64,000 nt of DNA from Archegozetes longisetosus. Taxonomy: Eukaryota; Arthropoda; Arachnida; Sarcoptiformes; Trhypochthoniidae. Shown one piece after another: positions 15,201 to 24,845 of this stretch. Position numbers and translations under genes: made by a program. Position 1 is the stretch's first letter. The number at the start of each line of letters is the position of its first letter. The notes beneath the pieces were generated by a model. That model did no database searches. It saw nothing but the letters and a program-made list of their open reading frames with translations, and was not told the origin of the DNA. The stretch lies in assembly GCA_018873245.2 (NCBI GenBank), contig JAEMBT020000008.1, positions 4,886,001 to 4,950,000 on the forward strand. Reading direction: 5' to 3'.

Positions 15201-16498
15201 AGAATATTCGGTTTTAGTATAGTAGAGTTAAGATTATTGTTGTTTGGTAAAATTGTTGTCAAATATATTCTAAATTTATTACACAGTTTAATACCTATAT
15301 CTCGATGAAATGCCTTATAGGTAGTTTAAGTGAAAGCTATCAATGTTCATAGCATGAAATAATGATTTCCTCTTCCTTCTGCCCATATTTGTTGAGCTCA
15401 ACTCCGGAAGTTGTTAGAGATTTCAAACATTTTTCAGTAAAACTAAATTAAGAAAGTTGGAGTTGATTTCTATGTCAATAGACACTACTCTTGGTTGAGT
15501 TGACTATCTATTTCTAGTCAATAAATTGACTTCTCCAGAATCCCTTTGGATATTATATGAAGAGAAAACTTATCAAATATACTCCTAGAAAATACTGTTA
15601 TCCTTTAAGTTTCAAACTAAAATTCTTTCCTAAAATTCTTTTCTTAAATTCTTTTCTTAAACTTAATTTTACAGACCAAGACACTAGACTTGTTTCACAT
15701 TTTTATCAATCCTTTAATGGACTTTAATTTCTTCCAACGTATCAAAATACTTGAGATTTTAAGTGAAAAATCGCTTTAACTATAGAATAGTACTTGCCGT
15801 AAAATGTTTTTTTATTCTTTAATAGCCATTTATAGCCATTTTTTCTCAAAGTAATCATAACAAAACTTTAAGTTTAATATTGTTTAAAAGATAAAATTTT
15901 AGACTTTAATAAAGCATAGGATAGGAAAAGATAGAAACTGAACAAAATTATATGCTTTCGACCTGAGGTCCAAAAAGCGACCAAACAATTTGCTTAAAAT
16001 ATTTTCAATTTGATAAAAGAATTATATATGAAATTGAATTTGAGTTGTATAAACAAAAAAAATAGAATCTAATTTTCTTGTTAGATAAAATGCTTTCAAC
16101 AATAATTCCTATTCTTATTCCAATGTCTTATCATAAATTATTTACATATAAGTTACTAAAAACATTTTAGCAAACTCTTTCATAATAGTAATAGTTTACG
16201 AGAAAAATATCGACACTTTTCGCACAGTCTTATAAAATATATATTAAAACTTATGTTAGCTTAAGATTTTGATGTATTGCAGACAAAGATAAACGTTGTT
16301 TTTGAAATTTTGTTTCTTCTTTCAGAAAATATAGGATTCCTATAAAGTGAGAAAAGTTGTGAATTCTTTTTAAAAAACGTCCAAATCTATAGTTTATAAA
16401 ATAGATTTGGCCTAATTTTCTATTGGTGAATGATAGTCTTAGTCTCGAATGCTTTCACATGAATGCTTTATGTCAATTTTCATATCACACCGAAAACA

Positions 16499-16535
<37 letters not shown>

Positions 16536-16920
16536 AATGCTCCTAATCAAATTGATCATAAGTCAGATTGAAATTCATGAGAAAAATATTATATCAAATA
16601 TTTATAATACCCAGAATTTAGATAAAGGAATAATCGGAAAATAGATGTTTAAGATGTTAAACATTTCTGCTCTTAAAAGCTTTCATCAAAAATGTTTTTC
16701 AATGTACTTTTGAAATGAGAAATATTCAAATAATAACAATAATTTGTTAGTATTTGATCATGTTTAAGATAATAGTCGTACAATTTTCTTATCAAATATC
16801 AAAAATAAATGCATTTCCATCTCTAACCGAATACTATTTCTAGTTTGTCTTATAAGCAATAAGTTTTTGATATATTCGACAATTTGTCGAGGATTGCGTG
16901 TCAATGGAATAGGTTTAGTG

Positions 16921-16996
<76 letters not shown>

Positions 16997-19900
16997 AAAA
17001 ATTGTTTGAATTGAAAGCAACTCTAATTCTGAACAGAAGTGTCACGTAAAGCAGTAAAGTTTTCTGTGGAAAGTGTAGTTATCTTTCTTTTCTCTACTAG
17101 TCGATTGAAAGTTCACTTTGAATGATTAGCTTTAGATAACGTGATATAATTATCAATACATAAAATTACTCTTAATTTTTTTCTAATTCATTCTATACTC
17201 AGTTTTAAAAGAACTCATCCAATTATTAGTTTTATTTGAGAAACATTTGAGAAACACGTGAAATAAAATACATTTGGAAGAAACGATTCTTTGAATTTCT
17301 ACTCTAAAATTAGAGATTTACTTAAATTTAATATTAAAACATGAAAATGCTTTTATGGCGTGTTTCCAATTGGATTCCAGTCATGAACTTTTGTTTTAGT
17401 TCACTATAGGATGTTTTAAATTAACTTAAATTCATACTTAAATTATGGCAAATAAGGATTTATTCTAAACATTTTGAGTGGAAAAATACTGGTATCAGAT
17501 CTATAGTTAAGCTTAAAATGGTTTACAAAAAATAAAGTAAAGCAGAAAATAGTATATTATTAAAACAGAGCCTCATATCTAATATGTTGAAAAGGTAGTG
17601 CAATTTTTTGATAACAACTTGCAAATTAGTTTTACCCTATCCAATCTCTCCAATTTTGATTAGTTTGCAAGTGTTTGTTAGCTATTTTTTCTTAACTTTA
17701 ATTATATACAACCTAAAAAGATTGATTCCCATAACTATTGCACACATCCATAGTTATGCTCATAAATTATAACTTAAGTTTCTTAAGATTAAGTTACTCT
17801 TTGATCAAATGATGCATTAATAGGTTTGATATCCAGTTACAGTTCTTATCGCTAAAATAAAGCTAAGCTATTTTTCTTTCAGCTTTTATATATAAAATAT
17901 TAATAGTTTATCAATAATGCCCAAATTCTGCCTTCATCGCCCTCCTTTATAACTACCACTCTCCCAACTTGTCTGCTATTCGTTCATCATTTTTCGGTTC
18001 ACTTCTACCTAATTTTTCACCGTTTACTCGCTTCTCAGCTCAAAAAGGTTTTCAGGGTCAAATCAGTTCTACTGGCTATAGACTGGTTCATTCGAGTTGT
18101 TTCACTATTTGATCTTAATTTTTCACCAAATCAGGTTCTGAATAATTTCAATTTTGTCAGTTTTGTCATTTTCATAGGAGATATGTCTATTTTTACCAGT
18201 TTGTGCTTATATCCGCTTGTTTCAACTGGGTTTTTGCCTATATCCAAATTGGGATATAGTTAATTGATCTTGGAATTAATACATTCGTTTTTATATCTCA
18301 AATTAAAATAATCATTTAATTTATTACAGCTTGCATTTCGAATAAGCAATAGCCATAGAAAATATTCGAAAATCTGAATCGCAGCTAAATTTCCATATAG
18401 GAAAAGGCTGTGATGATAGAGAAGCTGATATTTTGTGGGACATTATGTTATGGAATGAGAGAATGTATTTGACTTAAGTATGATAAAATGAAATAAACTA
18501 ACTTAGGAAATGCTAATAAAATGGTAATTTAATAAACTAAGTAAGAATAATAAAAGTTTGATTTGGGCTGTCGAGAAGGGGGAGGAGAAGAAATAATGAG
18601 GTAAAATGAAAAAGTTTGCTATTTTACAGTTTGCCAGTAGTTGAGTAGCTGATTATAAGAGGAAACTGGATTCAATTATATTAACGTTCAATTGGACATG
18701 ACCTGAATTACAAAGCATTGCTATTATATGAAAGTTTCACCTAGAATCAGATACGCTATTACTAATTTGCTTATGTACTCCCTTTTTATTCATCATTTTA
18801 TATAATTAGACTTCTATTCAACTAATCGACATTAAGCTTAATGAATACAACTAACTAATTATGAAATCCTCTTATAAACTCTTAACTCTTTTGTCTATAA
18901 TTTGTAGCTAGAATTAAGAGAAGTCATCAATAGAAAGCTAGCTTTTAGATTTAGCTTATCGAAAATCATATCGAAAATAGGTTTATAGCCAAAACTTTAC
19001 TCAACCTTTAATTAAGTCTAATTAAGCCTATTTGGCTATATCGATCTTTTCAAATGAATATTTATTATTCATGTTAATATTTTATTTATATCAATGTATT
19101 TACAACTAAATAATTACTTTCTAGATCGATAATCAAGTCTGGTTTGAATCTCTAAACGTTTTTCTTCTCTAATTGTACAGTAATTTTCAAATCAAACAAA
19201 AAGAAAGCCGACAAAACTGAACAAACTTTTAATAATTCACTTCATTAAGCTAGCAGATTTTTGACTAACTCAACAAACCTATTATCCACTACTGTATTTA
19301 TAGAATCAATGAGTTTATTATATTTCAACTAGAAAATGTGTTTCATATTTGAAACGTTAAGCAATAGTTTATAGTTTGAAAAGTAAAGTGTTGAAAGTGT
19401 AACTAGTGGAAGAGATATGGAAGATTAAGGCAGAGATATGGAAGATTAAGGCAGAGTTATATAGTATTAAAAACAGCATAATAAACGTCTGTATTGAAAT
19501 TTGCAATTTAGCTTATTTTTCCATTAAAACTTTCGACCAGTAACTATTCTAATGGGAATATCTTCTAGCTTATATATAATACTAGCTCATTTCAATTAGG
19601 TTCATATTTCTTCTACTATCCATTAATGAATTATAGAAAAAGATAATTATCTATAACATTCAAATTTGTTCGCTAAACATTTCCTCTTAACTACTCTCTA
19701 ACTACTCTCAACTTTAGATTATGATTAGCAGAAAATGTTTGAACATTTTTATTCAACTGTAAAATTAGTCTAAACTATATAAATGCATTATAAAACACAT
19801 AAACTGAATGTTTGGTGATCTCAATGTTTAATGATATGAGTTATGAAAATAAAATAATGTTTTAGATCTATCTTACAGTTAGTTGCATATAATACTGACA

Positions 19901-22624
19901 ACTCTTAATCCATAATTAAGACAAATTAGAGTTCAATTAAGATGACCAAAACCAATAATTATTGGAGCGCACACTAAATGATTATGTTATTTATGTCTAA
20001 TTCTTTATCTATAGGAACCATTCATTAGATGTACATTTCAAGAGAGATTTTGGTGGAACAGCTGGTTTTCATCATCAGCAATCTGTCGACAAAAAAGATA
20101 CCCATAAGAGAAAACAAGGGCTCAGCTTGTTTGAAAGGTTTCGTATTAGCAAACAGGACAAGATTGCGGCCAATGTTGCGCAACATATTCGGGCTGTTCG
20201 TGCCGCTGAAGCGCTTGACAGACAAACAGCTCGTGTCAGGAGAAGAAATAGTGAGTTTTAGCTCTAGTTTTCAATTTAAATAACTTCGGTTTGTGAAGTT
20301 CATTTCACACCAATTAATGTTATGGTTATTTGATAAACGTTTTGAATTTACGAATATATAGTTTTGTAGTCTCTTTGAGTGAGAGATAATTTAGTGTAAC
20401 ATTAATTGCACTCATTCAAGTGAATCTCATTTGGGCTTCAATTTTGAATATTTTGAATATTTTGAATATTTTTCGAATTAACTTCCAGTTCAATTAGTTA
20501 ACAATTAGTCAAACCAATTTGTTCTAGTGTTCGTAATTGTCTTTAAGTTCATAATAAGACCAAACACTCACAATATCAGCACAATTATCAACTTGATTCT
20601 GATGAATACAAAAATGAATTTAAAAATTATTTATTCAAAAAAGTGAATAAATAAATAAAATAATTAATAAATTATGAAAGAAATAGTTAAACATCTCTAA
20701 AACAAAATCACAAAATCTAATCGAACTAAACAAGAATAAGAAGTAATCGAGAATTAGTAATAAATATTTGATATTCAGGTTCAAAGCTGATTCCACAAAG
20801 AAGTTCGAGCAGCGGGGAAGACGACGGAATGGGGAACGAGGCTCGAAAGATGCGATTAGTAACAATGTTAAAGCAAGCTTATGGTAATGATATAGAAAAA
20901 GTTCCAGGTTTCATTGAATTCGCTCAAAGTGCTAAAGACGACTCCAGCAAAACTTATATCGACGCCTCCGCTCAAACTTCTTATGATCTTCTCGAGACTT
21001 GGTTTCCGGCTCTCACTAAAAGAATTGCTCAGTCAGAAAAACTTATTAATAATGCTGAAGATGATGATATCTTGTCTATTGCTAGATCCAGCCAAAAACT
21101 TTCGATATCAAAGTCTAACCAATCGCATCAACAAAAAAATTTAGGTATGTCTTATAAGCATTTTGTTTATGTGTCTACGAGTCAAAAGAGGTTTTATAAA
21201 AACTGTAATATAAAACAGTTATATAAAAGCTCTTAAATATAACTGTTATATATATATATACTCTTATAGTGATAGAACTAAATAAAACATTAGTCTTTTT
21301 CTTATTCTAAGTTATTCAAAAGAAGTGATTATTCTATCATATATTAAGTTTATGCGAATATTAACGTGTTTTTATGAATAAATAATTGGAATGATGCATA
21401 TTTATGGAGTTGTTACTTAGCCGACAATATTTCACTCCACATGTTCTTGATTATACAACGAAAATTTCTTTTGATCCCGCTTCGCCAATTCTCCAGAATA
21501 CTAAATTCTGAAGAATAACTAAACTCTCCAGAGTAACTAAATTCTGAAGAATAATAATTTACTATTTCTTCTCACAAATTGCACTTAACTTCTTGCGCCA
21601 AGAGCATTAACCCCTTAATTATTTTTGAGATTATATCAAAATTTTTAAATCCACATTTTATTAAATTATTTCTATTCTAGTATTTAAATAAGAAGATGAT
21701 GTTAAGGAGATTATATTGTCAGAGAATTTAAGGACAAGATTCTTGTTCTGATACTGTAGTCATTAATCAGCACAAGAGAAGTTAGTGTTGTATTGTTTTG
21801 AATAAATTAGGAGTTAGTCAAGAGAAAACAATACGTTTAGGAATAGTTAGCAATTGTTAGGAATCCATAGAAATCGTTAGGAATTCTTAGCAATCCTTAG
21901 GAATCCTGAGGAATCTTTGTTTTATAAGCTAATGGACAACATGTAGAATAAAGGACTGATCGATTCTGTAAATTAATTTATGTGCAGTTTCTGAAACATA
22001 TCCTATAAATTGACTTCTAATTTAGGTTTCACTACTCTATCTTCGAGAAGTTCACCTCAAACTTCCATTAATCATCCATTTGACGAACAAAATACTAAAG
22101 ATCTTGAAATAGAAGACAGACAAAAGTTTATGCTCAGGACTAGCTCGCCCTCCACTTCCGATATCAGGAATCTAACCAATCGACCAGAAGCTGAGTATAA
22201 ATTGAAGAAACTTGATCAGAGTAATGGTAAAGATGTGTCAGCCAACATCTATTCAAGTGACTATAAAAATCAAATCAATTCTGAAAGTTCATTAGTAACA
22301 TCACCAATTCATACATCATCGCCAAAATATGCTCATAAGACTATTAGCAAAACTATGTCTAGTGAAGAGAGTCTACTTTCTGGCGCCGGTTCTCTTGTCA
22401 TTGAAGAAAGTGCCAGTAGTGGTGGAGAATCCAGTCCTGGCTCTGGCATTTACAAAAATATTATTATCAATTTAGGTGGAATAGCACCACAACCAGATCA
22501 TAATAATGGCTTACCCACTGAATTGGCCTCCAGTTCCGCACTTCGGGTGCAGTCATTGTCAGCCAGAGTCAAGAATATTGAGAGTCCTTCACATAGCCCT
22601 AAGATTAATGCGAAAAAACATTGA
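1666..22624 (+). CDS. GRM1/GRM5-like: Group I metabotropic glutamate receptor (mGluR1/5-type), 5'-truncated by window, 6 exons in window
   Basis: This is a class C G-protein-coupled receptor for glutamate in the plasma membrane; group I members normally couple to Gq and phospholipase C. The joined exons 1666-1792, 2368-2892, 5092-5491, 20015-20250, 20779-21144 and 22026-22624 give 750 residues and a TGA, with every splice phase matching. Residues 1-43 are the end of the cysteine-rich domain (CCWICVPC, WWPNDNLTGC). Residues about 50-325 are seven membrane segments. Group I hallmarks are ILAGSKK...KPRFMS in an intracellular loop, LICNTT before TM5, and NVPENFNEAKFIGFTMYTT leading into TM6. The ligand-binding Venus-flytrap domain must lie upstream of base 1. 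The first three exons are certain (receptor identity about 0.97). Joining the last three across a 14.5-kb intron is inferred from phase and lack of another start, not homology. I see no PPxxF Homer-binding motif or PDZ-type C terminus in the tail. Confidence 0.8.
1998..2153. mobile_element. MITE-like inverted-repeat element, GTTAAGTG family
   Basis: The left end AAATCCAGTATAACCTG ... GTAGTTAAGTG is matched, inverted, by the right end (AAATCCAGTAAAGTCTG ... GTAGTTAAGCG). The element is about 156 bp and too short to encode a protein. The same inner motif recurs in the element at 43152-43295, so this is a family. CAGT ends suggest Tc1/mariner/pogo-type mobilisation. Confidence 0.7.
2208..2288. 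repeat. 11-bp minisatellite (TACAACTGCAG)
   Basis: About seven imperfect copies of TACAACTGCAG lie in the intron, ending about 80 bases before the 7TM exon. Confidence 0.9.
2368..2892 (+). CDS. GRM1/GRM5-like: mGluR exon: TM1 to TM4 of the 7TM domain
   Basis: The acceptor is GTCTTAG and the donor G|GTATTT; the phase 2 start completes the Gly codon of the previous exon. The 175 residues cover TM1 (ASLVAMGIACLGFTITLFA), TM2 (ELSYVIMIGMFLCHGTTFTL), TM3 with the conserved YSALVTKTNRIARIL, the loop KPRFMS, and TM4. The RIARILAGSKK and LICNTT strings are typical of group I receptors rather than groups II or III. Reading on past the donor reaches a stop at 2907, so the exon must be spliced. Confidence 0.97.
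2965..3022. repeat. 17-bp minisatellite (TACTACTTAACTACAGT)
   Basis: Three to four tandem copies lie just after the donor of the TM1-TM4 exon. Confidence 0.85.
3267..3318. mobile_element. Short hAT-like palindrome
   Basis: CAACCAGTG at the left is inverted as CACTGGTTG at the right, around a G+C-rich core containing CGGCTCGCGGGCC. This is the shape of a very short hAT-type MITE remnant. It stands out by its G+C content from the AT-rich intron. Confidence 0.5.
3627..3829 (+). mobile_element. MITE family A, copy 1
   Basis: The left end ACTTAATGATCTTTGATAGC is matched inverted by the right end (rc: AACTTAAGAATCCTTGATAGC). The internal stretch CAGATATTAATAAACTTATA is shared with four other copies in this window at about 24456-24668, 33587-33799, 47791-48005 and 52031-52249. 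It is about 203 bp with no coding capacity. Confidence 0.85.
4137..4218. repeat. 20-bp minisatellite
   Basis: Four diverged units of about 20 bases (TATGRCWATTCTGATTGTYR) lie in the intron. Confidence 0.8.
5092..5491 (+). CDS. GRM1/GRM5-like: mGluR exon: TM5 to TM7 and start of the C-terminal tail
   Basis: The acceptor ..ATAAAG fits phase (G|GT = Gly). The 133 residues include TM5 (APLGFDFFLIAMCTVYAV), the G-protein-contacting loop KTRNVPENFNEAKF, TM6 (GFTMYTTLVIWIAFVPIYF) and TM7, then FKPEKNNRSYFTTAKNVRCHIG, close to the group I juxtamembrane tail. The donor CCAAG|GTCTAT is weak, and a (TTA)n microsatellite begins about eight bases into the intron. If the donor is skipped, the frame stays open as polyleucine and stops at 5676-5678. 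Confidence 0.93.
5499..5576. repeat. (TTA)n microsatellite next to the mGluR exon donor
   Basis: About 25 uninterrupted trinucleotide units start about eight bases inside the intron after 5491. Read in the receptor frame they encode leucine. Confidence 0.97.
6431..6527. repeat. 13-bp minisatellite (ATTCAGTATCCAA)
   Basis: Seven to eight nearly identical tandem copies; the last ones diverge to ATTCAGTATTGAA and ATTCAGTGTTGAA. Confidence 0.92.
7066..7196. repeat. 8- to 9-bp minisatellite (ATTCTATRA)
   Basis: About fourteen variants of TTCTATAATTC/TTCTACGATTC run head to tail. Confidence 0.9.
9199..9242. repeat. (TC)n microsatellite
   Basis: About 21 uninterrupted TC units on the + strand. 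Confidence 0.97.
9547..9631. repeat. 13-bp minisatellite (TGAAATTTCAAAC)
   Basis: Six near-perfect units, each containing the palindrome TGAAATTTCA, so single strands could fold into serial short hairpins. Confidence 0.92.
11236..11356. mobile_element. Possible degenerate inverted-repeat element
   Basis: The right side (CCAGCCTTCGCTCGACGAAG followed by TGTTGGCA) is inverted, with many mismatches, at the left (TGCCAACTTTCATTCT). A closely similar right side (CCAGCTTTCACTTGATGAAG then TGTTGGC) occurs at about 31751-31780, indicating a dispersed repeat. Confidence 0.45.
11866..11976. repeat. 16-bp minisatellite (GCTAGCTTGCTCTATT)
   Basis: Seven copies, each with the palindrome GCTAGC, then a decayed unit. 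Confidence 0.92.
16502..16534. repeat. (TC)n microsatellite
   Basis: About 16 TC units. Confidence 0.95.
16924..16993. repeat. (GA)n microsatellite, about 70 bp
   Basis: About 34 GA units, the longest such tract in the window. Open frames through it are repeat artefacts. Confidence 0.97.
20015..20250 (+). CDS. Candidate mGluR tail exon 1 (or exon of an unidentified gene)
   Basis: It is flanked by TATCTATAG and the consensus donor GTGAGT. With the single base that completes the AG| left by exon 5092-5491, the frame is open for 78 codons. It encodes a basic, helix-rich segment (LSLFERFRISKQDK, then IAANVAQHIRAVRAAEALDR and a QTARVRRRN stretch) without membrane segments. Base composition is richer in G+C than the surroundings, as expected of coding sequence. 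I do not recognise the family. A second frame (20029-20283) is also open but does not continue into the next exon. Confidence 0.65.
20251..20778. other. Intron between candidate tail exons 1 and 2
   Basis: AT-rich with a short GAATATTTT repeat near 20450-20480; nothing else recognised. Confidence 0.6.
20779..21144 (+). CDS. Candidate mGluR tail exon 2 (or exon of an unidentified gene)
   Basis: The acceptor is ATATTCAG and the donor G|GTATGT; phases match on both sides. The 122 residues start with a serine run (QRSSSSGEDDGMGNE), then amphipathic helices (RKMRLVTMLKQAYGNDIEKV, DLLETWFPALTKRIAQSEKL) and a polar region. The codon pattern and acidic/basic balance look like real protein. There is no recognised domain, no membrane segment and no signal peptide. 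Its amphipathic segments could form a coiled coil or a partner-binding surface. Confidence 0.7.
21145..22025. other. Intron between candidate tail exons 2 and 3
   Basis: It contains an imperfect repeat at about 21836-21926 based on TTAGGAATCSWTAGSAATC, and a (TA)n patch near 21245-21260. No exon seen. Confidence 0.6.
22026..22624 (+). CDS. Candidate mGluR tail exon 3, terminal (Ser-rich, disordered)
   Basis: The acceptor TTCTAATTTAG completes a Gly codon, and 198 codons run to TGA at 22622-22624. The product is rich in Ser, Thr, Pro and Asn (about one Ser in five residues), looks disordered and has many SP/SS sites suitable for phosphorylation. A TSSPKY string recalls a similar string near the mammalian mGluR5 C terminus, but alone that is weak. 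It ends in NAKKH, not a PDZ ligand. The first AATAAA downstream in this strand is at 23024. Confidence 0.7.
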
Positions 22625-23023
22625 TAATAAGGCTATTTATCTTATTCTGTTTTTTCATCTTATCATTGTATTCGTAAGAGCTTTACATCAATACCTGCAA
22701 GTGCCAGTCAGTTGTGCATGAATTAGTTGAATAATTAATACTCGAGATTAATGAGACTGTAATGAAATGGATATGTGAAGATGAAAATATGAAATATGGT
22801 ATTTGGGTCAATTGCAATTGACCGAAAATTTTCATATAGGTTGGACATGATTCTCGCAATAATGAATTGAAGCAGGATCAATTACTATGTTGCATAATTG
22901 TCCAACTACTATTTCTATCCTCAGTTATCCTTCAATCATTAACTTTAGGGCAATTTTGAAGAAATTTTCCACAATTTTTCGATAAATTTGGAGAAGTTTT
23001 CGGCACCTAATAGTATTTAATAG

Positions 23024-23029
23024 AATAAA
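23024..23029 (+). terminator. Candidate polyadenylation signal for the + strand gene
   Basis: AATAAA lies 400 bases after the TGA at 22624. It is the nearest canonical hexamer I found on the + strand; in such AT-rich DNA chance occurrence is likely. Confidence 0.3.
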
Positions 23030-23587
23030 ATATAAATGAGGTATCATTTTTATAATATCGAAAAATTGAAAAATCACTTTTATATTGATTACAAATCCAA
23101 CTGAATATCTAAATAAATAGGATTTTCCAATACGAATATGTGAAAATAAGTTTCAAATAAGTTTCAAATGAGTCATAACTATATTTGTAAAACTGAGTCA
23201 AATGTGTAAAATAGCAACAATTGCTCAACTGCAAGGATTTAATAATTTGTATTATGATCAAAATGTAAGTGGGACTAAACATATATTAAGCATATATAAA
23301 ACATGTACTAAACACATACTAAATGTATACTAAATGTATACTAAACAAGAAGATAAAAGAAAGAGAAAATCATTTCTGCCAAAAGGCATAGCCAGTAAGT
23401 TAGGCATTGGAAATAAGTGATAAAAGTCTGGCAAATATCACGTTTCTAGAGATTAAATGTATAGTAACAAACTGGAGTTGCATTCTATTGATCCATATAT
23501 TTGTTCTCCTTATTTTTCTTTCCTATTGATTTGTCATTTACAGTATCATATCCTTATCATTGCACCTTTTTACAATAGATTTCTCCA

Positions 23588-23790
23588 TTCCTGAGCTCTT
23601 TCCCATCACCTCCCCTTTTCTTCCATTCCCTTCCCCTTTTCTTCCCTCCCCTTCCCTTCTCTTCCCTCCCCTCCCCTTCTCTTCCCTCCCCTCCCCTTCT
23701 CTTCCCTCCCCTTCCCTTCTCTTCCCTCCCCTTCCCTTCTCTTCCTCCTCCTCTTATCTAACCTAACCTCTCTCTCCTTCCCCTTCATCT
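23588..23790. repeat. Homopyrimidine minisatellite (CTTCCCTCCCCTTCCCTTCT)
   Basis: About six 20-bp units of C/T only, with nearly all purines on the other strand; the pyrimidine bias continues into both flanks. Such tracts can form triplex (H-DNA). Open frames through it (Pro/Ser/Leu one way, Lys/Glu/Gly/Arg the other) are repeat artefacts. Confidence 0.9.
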
Positions 23791-24116
23791 CTCAATTTTA
23801 ATTTTCTTACTAAACAAGACGATTGTTTCATATTGAACGCCAGATTATATTACATATGGATCTGAAATTTTGAAAGCTTAGTATTCGGTGAATATCTAAG
23901 AGAACTGTTGTGGTGAGGTTTGTTATAAATTTTTATTTATCTAATTTGTTTGATTATTAAAATATTATTAAATTAACATTTATTATAAGAAATATGGTTT
24001 TAGGACTGCAATTGTATATGAATTCCAATAATGATTGTTTACGTAAAGTTTCTTTTTACATAAGCATAGAATGTTATTGAAGACGCACACAAACAATTGT
24101 ACACACACATACTCTT

Positions 24117-24161
<45 letters not shown>
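24117..24161. repeat. (TC)n microsatellite
   Basis: About 21 TC units preceded by TTTCTT. Confidence 0.96.
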
Positions 24162-24164
<3 letters not shown>

Positions 24165-24455
24165 CTATCTATTTCTTCCTTAAATATTTGTTATTTCTAT
24201 TTCACAAATTCTAATAAATCAATCTTTTCTTAACAATACTTTTGTTTCATTTCAAACTTATTCTTAACTTGCCTTTTGATAATAATAGACTTTAAATAAT
24301 AGACTTTTTTGCATTAACCAAAACAGGAGCTCAGTTATATACTTATACTCAAAGTTGCCTAGATATGAAAAAATCTATCGATCTTTTAGTAAAATAAGCA
24401 ATTTTCAAACTTCTATTCAGGTATAACTTCTCAGATGACTATTAGAGATATAGTT

Positions 24456-24668
24456 GGAAACTTATCAATCCTCGATAACAACAAGGGAAGATCGTTGCTA
24501 TGTAAATCTACGATCGTTGCTATGTAAATCTACTTATGACGTGCACCGATTTTTATTGAATTTTATTTGTAATTTGTTTTGATATTGAATATTCTATAAG
24601 TTTGTTAATATTCTCTATATTGTGGTCTGATGTCACACATTATCTCCGGTTGCTACCAACGATATAAA
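24456..24668 (-). mobile_element. MITE family A, copy 5 (degenerate)
   Basis: GGAAACTTATCAATCCTCGATAAC at the left and the internal GAATATTCTATAAGTTTGTTAATATTC match copy 4 in the same orientation. The far end (TCCGGTTGCTACCAACGATAT) is more diverged. A 22-bp direct duplication (GATCGTTGCTATGTAAATCTAC) lies inside at about 24490-24533. Confidence 0.75.
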
Positions 24669-24801
24669 GCTCTTGAGTGCAATTAAACTAATTATACTAA
24701 GAATTACACTGAAAAACAATTAGTGAAAGAAAGATTAAGAAATATATACTAATGGAAGTAATAATGATACTTAACAATTAATCATGCAGAAATTCTCTAT
24801 A

Positions 24802-24845
24802 GGTAAGGTTAGATTAGGTAGTGTAAGGCTAGGTTAGGTTAGCTG
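24802..24845. repeat. TTAGG-like interstitial tract
   Basis: Irregular TAGGTAAGGTTAGATTAGG then CTAGGTTAGGTTAG units. Similar tracts lie at 35381-35415, 51477-51492, 53793-53812 and 59331-59355. Confidence 0.6.

Larger units (their letters stand above)
5492..20014. other. 14.5-kb putative intron, no exon recognised
   Basis: On neither strand do I find a conserved domain or convincing exon. It contains the (TTA)n tract, minisatellites at 6431, 7066, 9547 and 11866, (TC)n and (GA)n tracts at 9199, 16502 and 16924, and a possible degenerate inverted-repeat element at 11236-11356. It could hide small exons or the promoter of a separate gene for exons 20015-22624. Confidence 0.5.

Noticed and set aside
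16764-17049. Open frames rich in Leu-Ser or Arg-Glu around 16764-17049
   Set aside because: They are translations of the (GA)n/(TC)n tract; similar frames at 9151, 16423, 28625 and 29831 have the same cause.
20029-20283. Open frame starting MYISREIL
   Set aside because: It overlaps exon 20015-20250 in a different frame. It fits neither the GTGAGT donor nor the frame of the next exon.
23560-23788. Proline/serine-rich and Lys/Glu/Gly-rich frames
   Set aside because: Products of the homopyrimidine minisatellite, without splice or start support.
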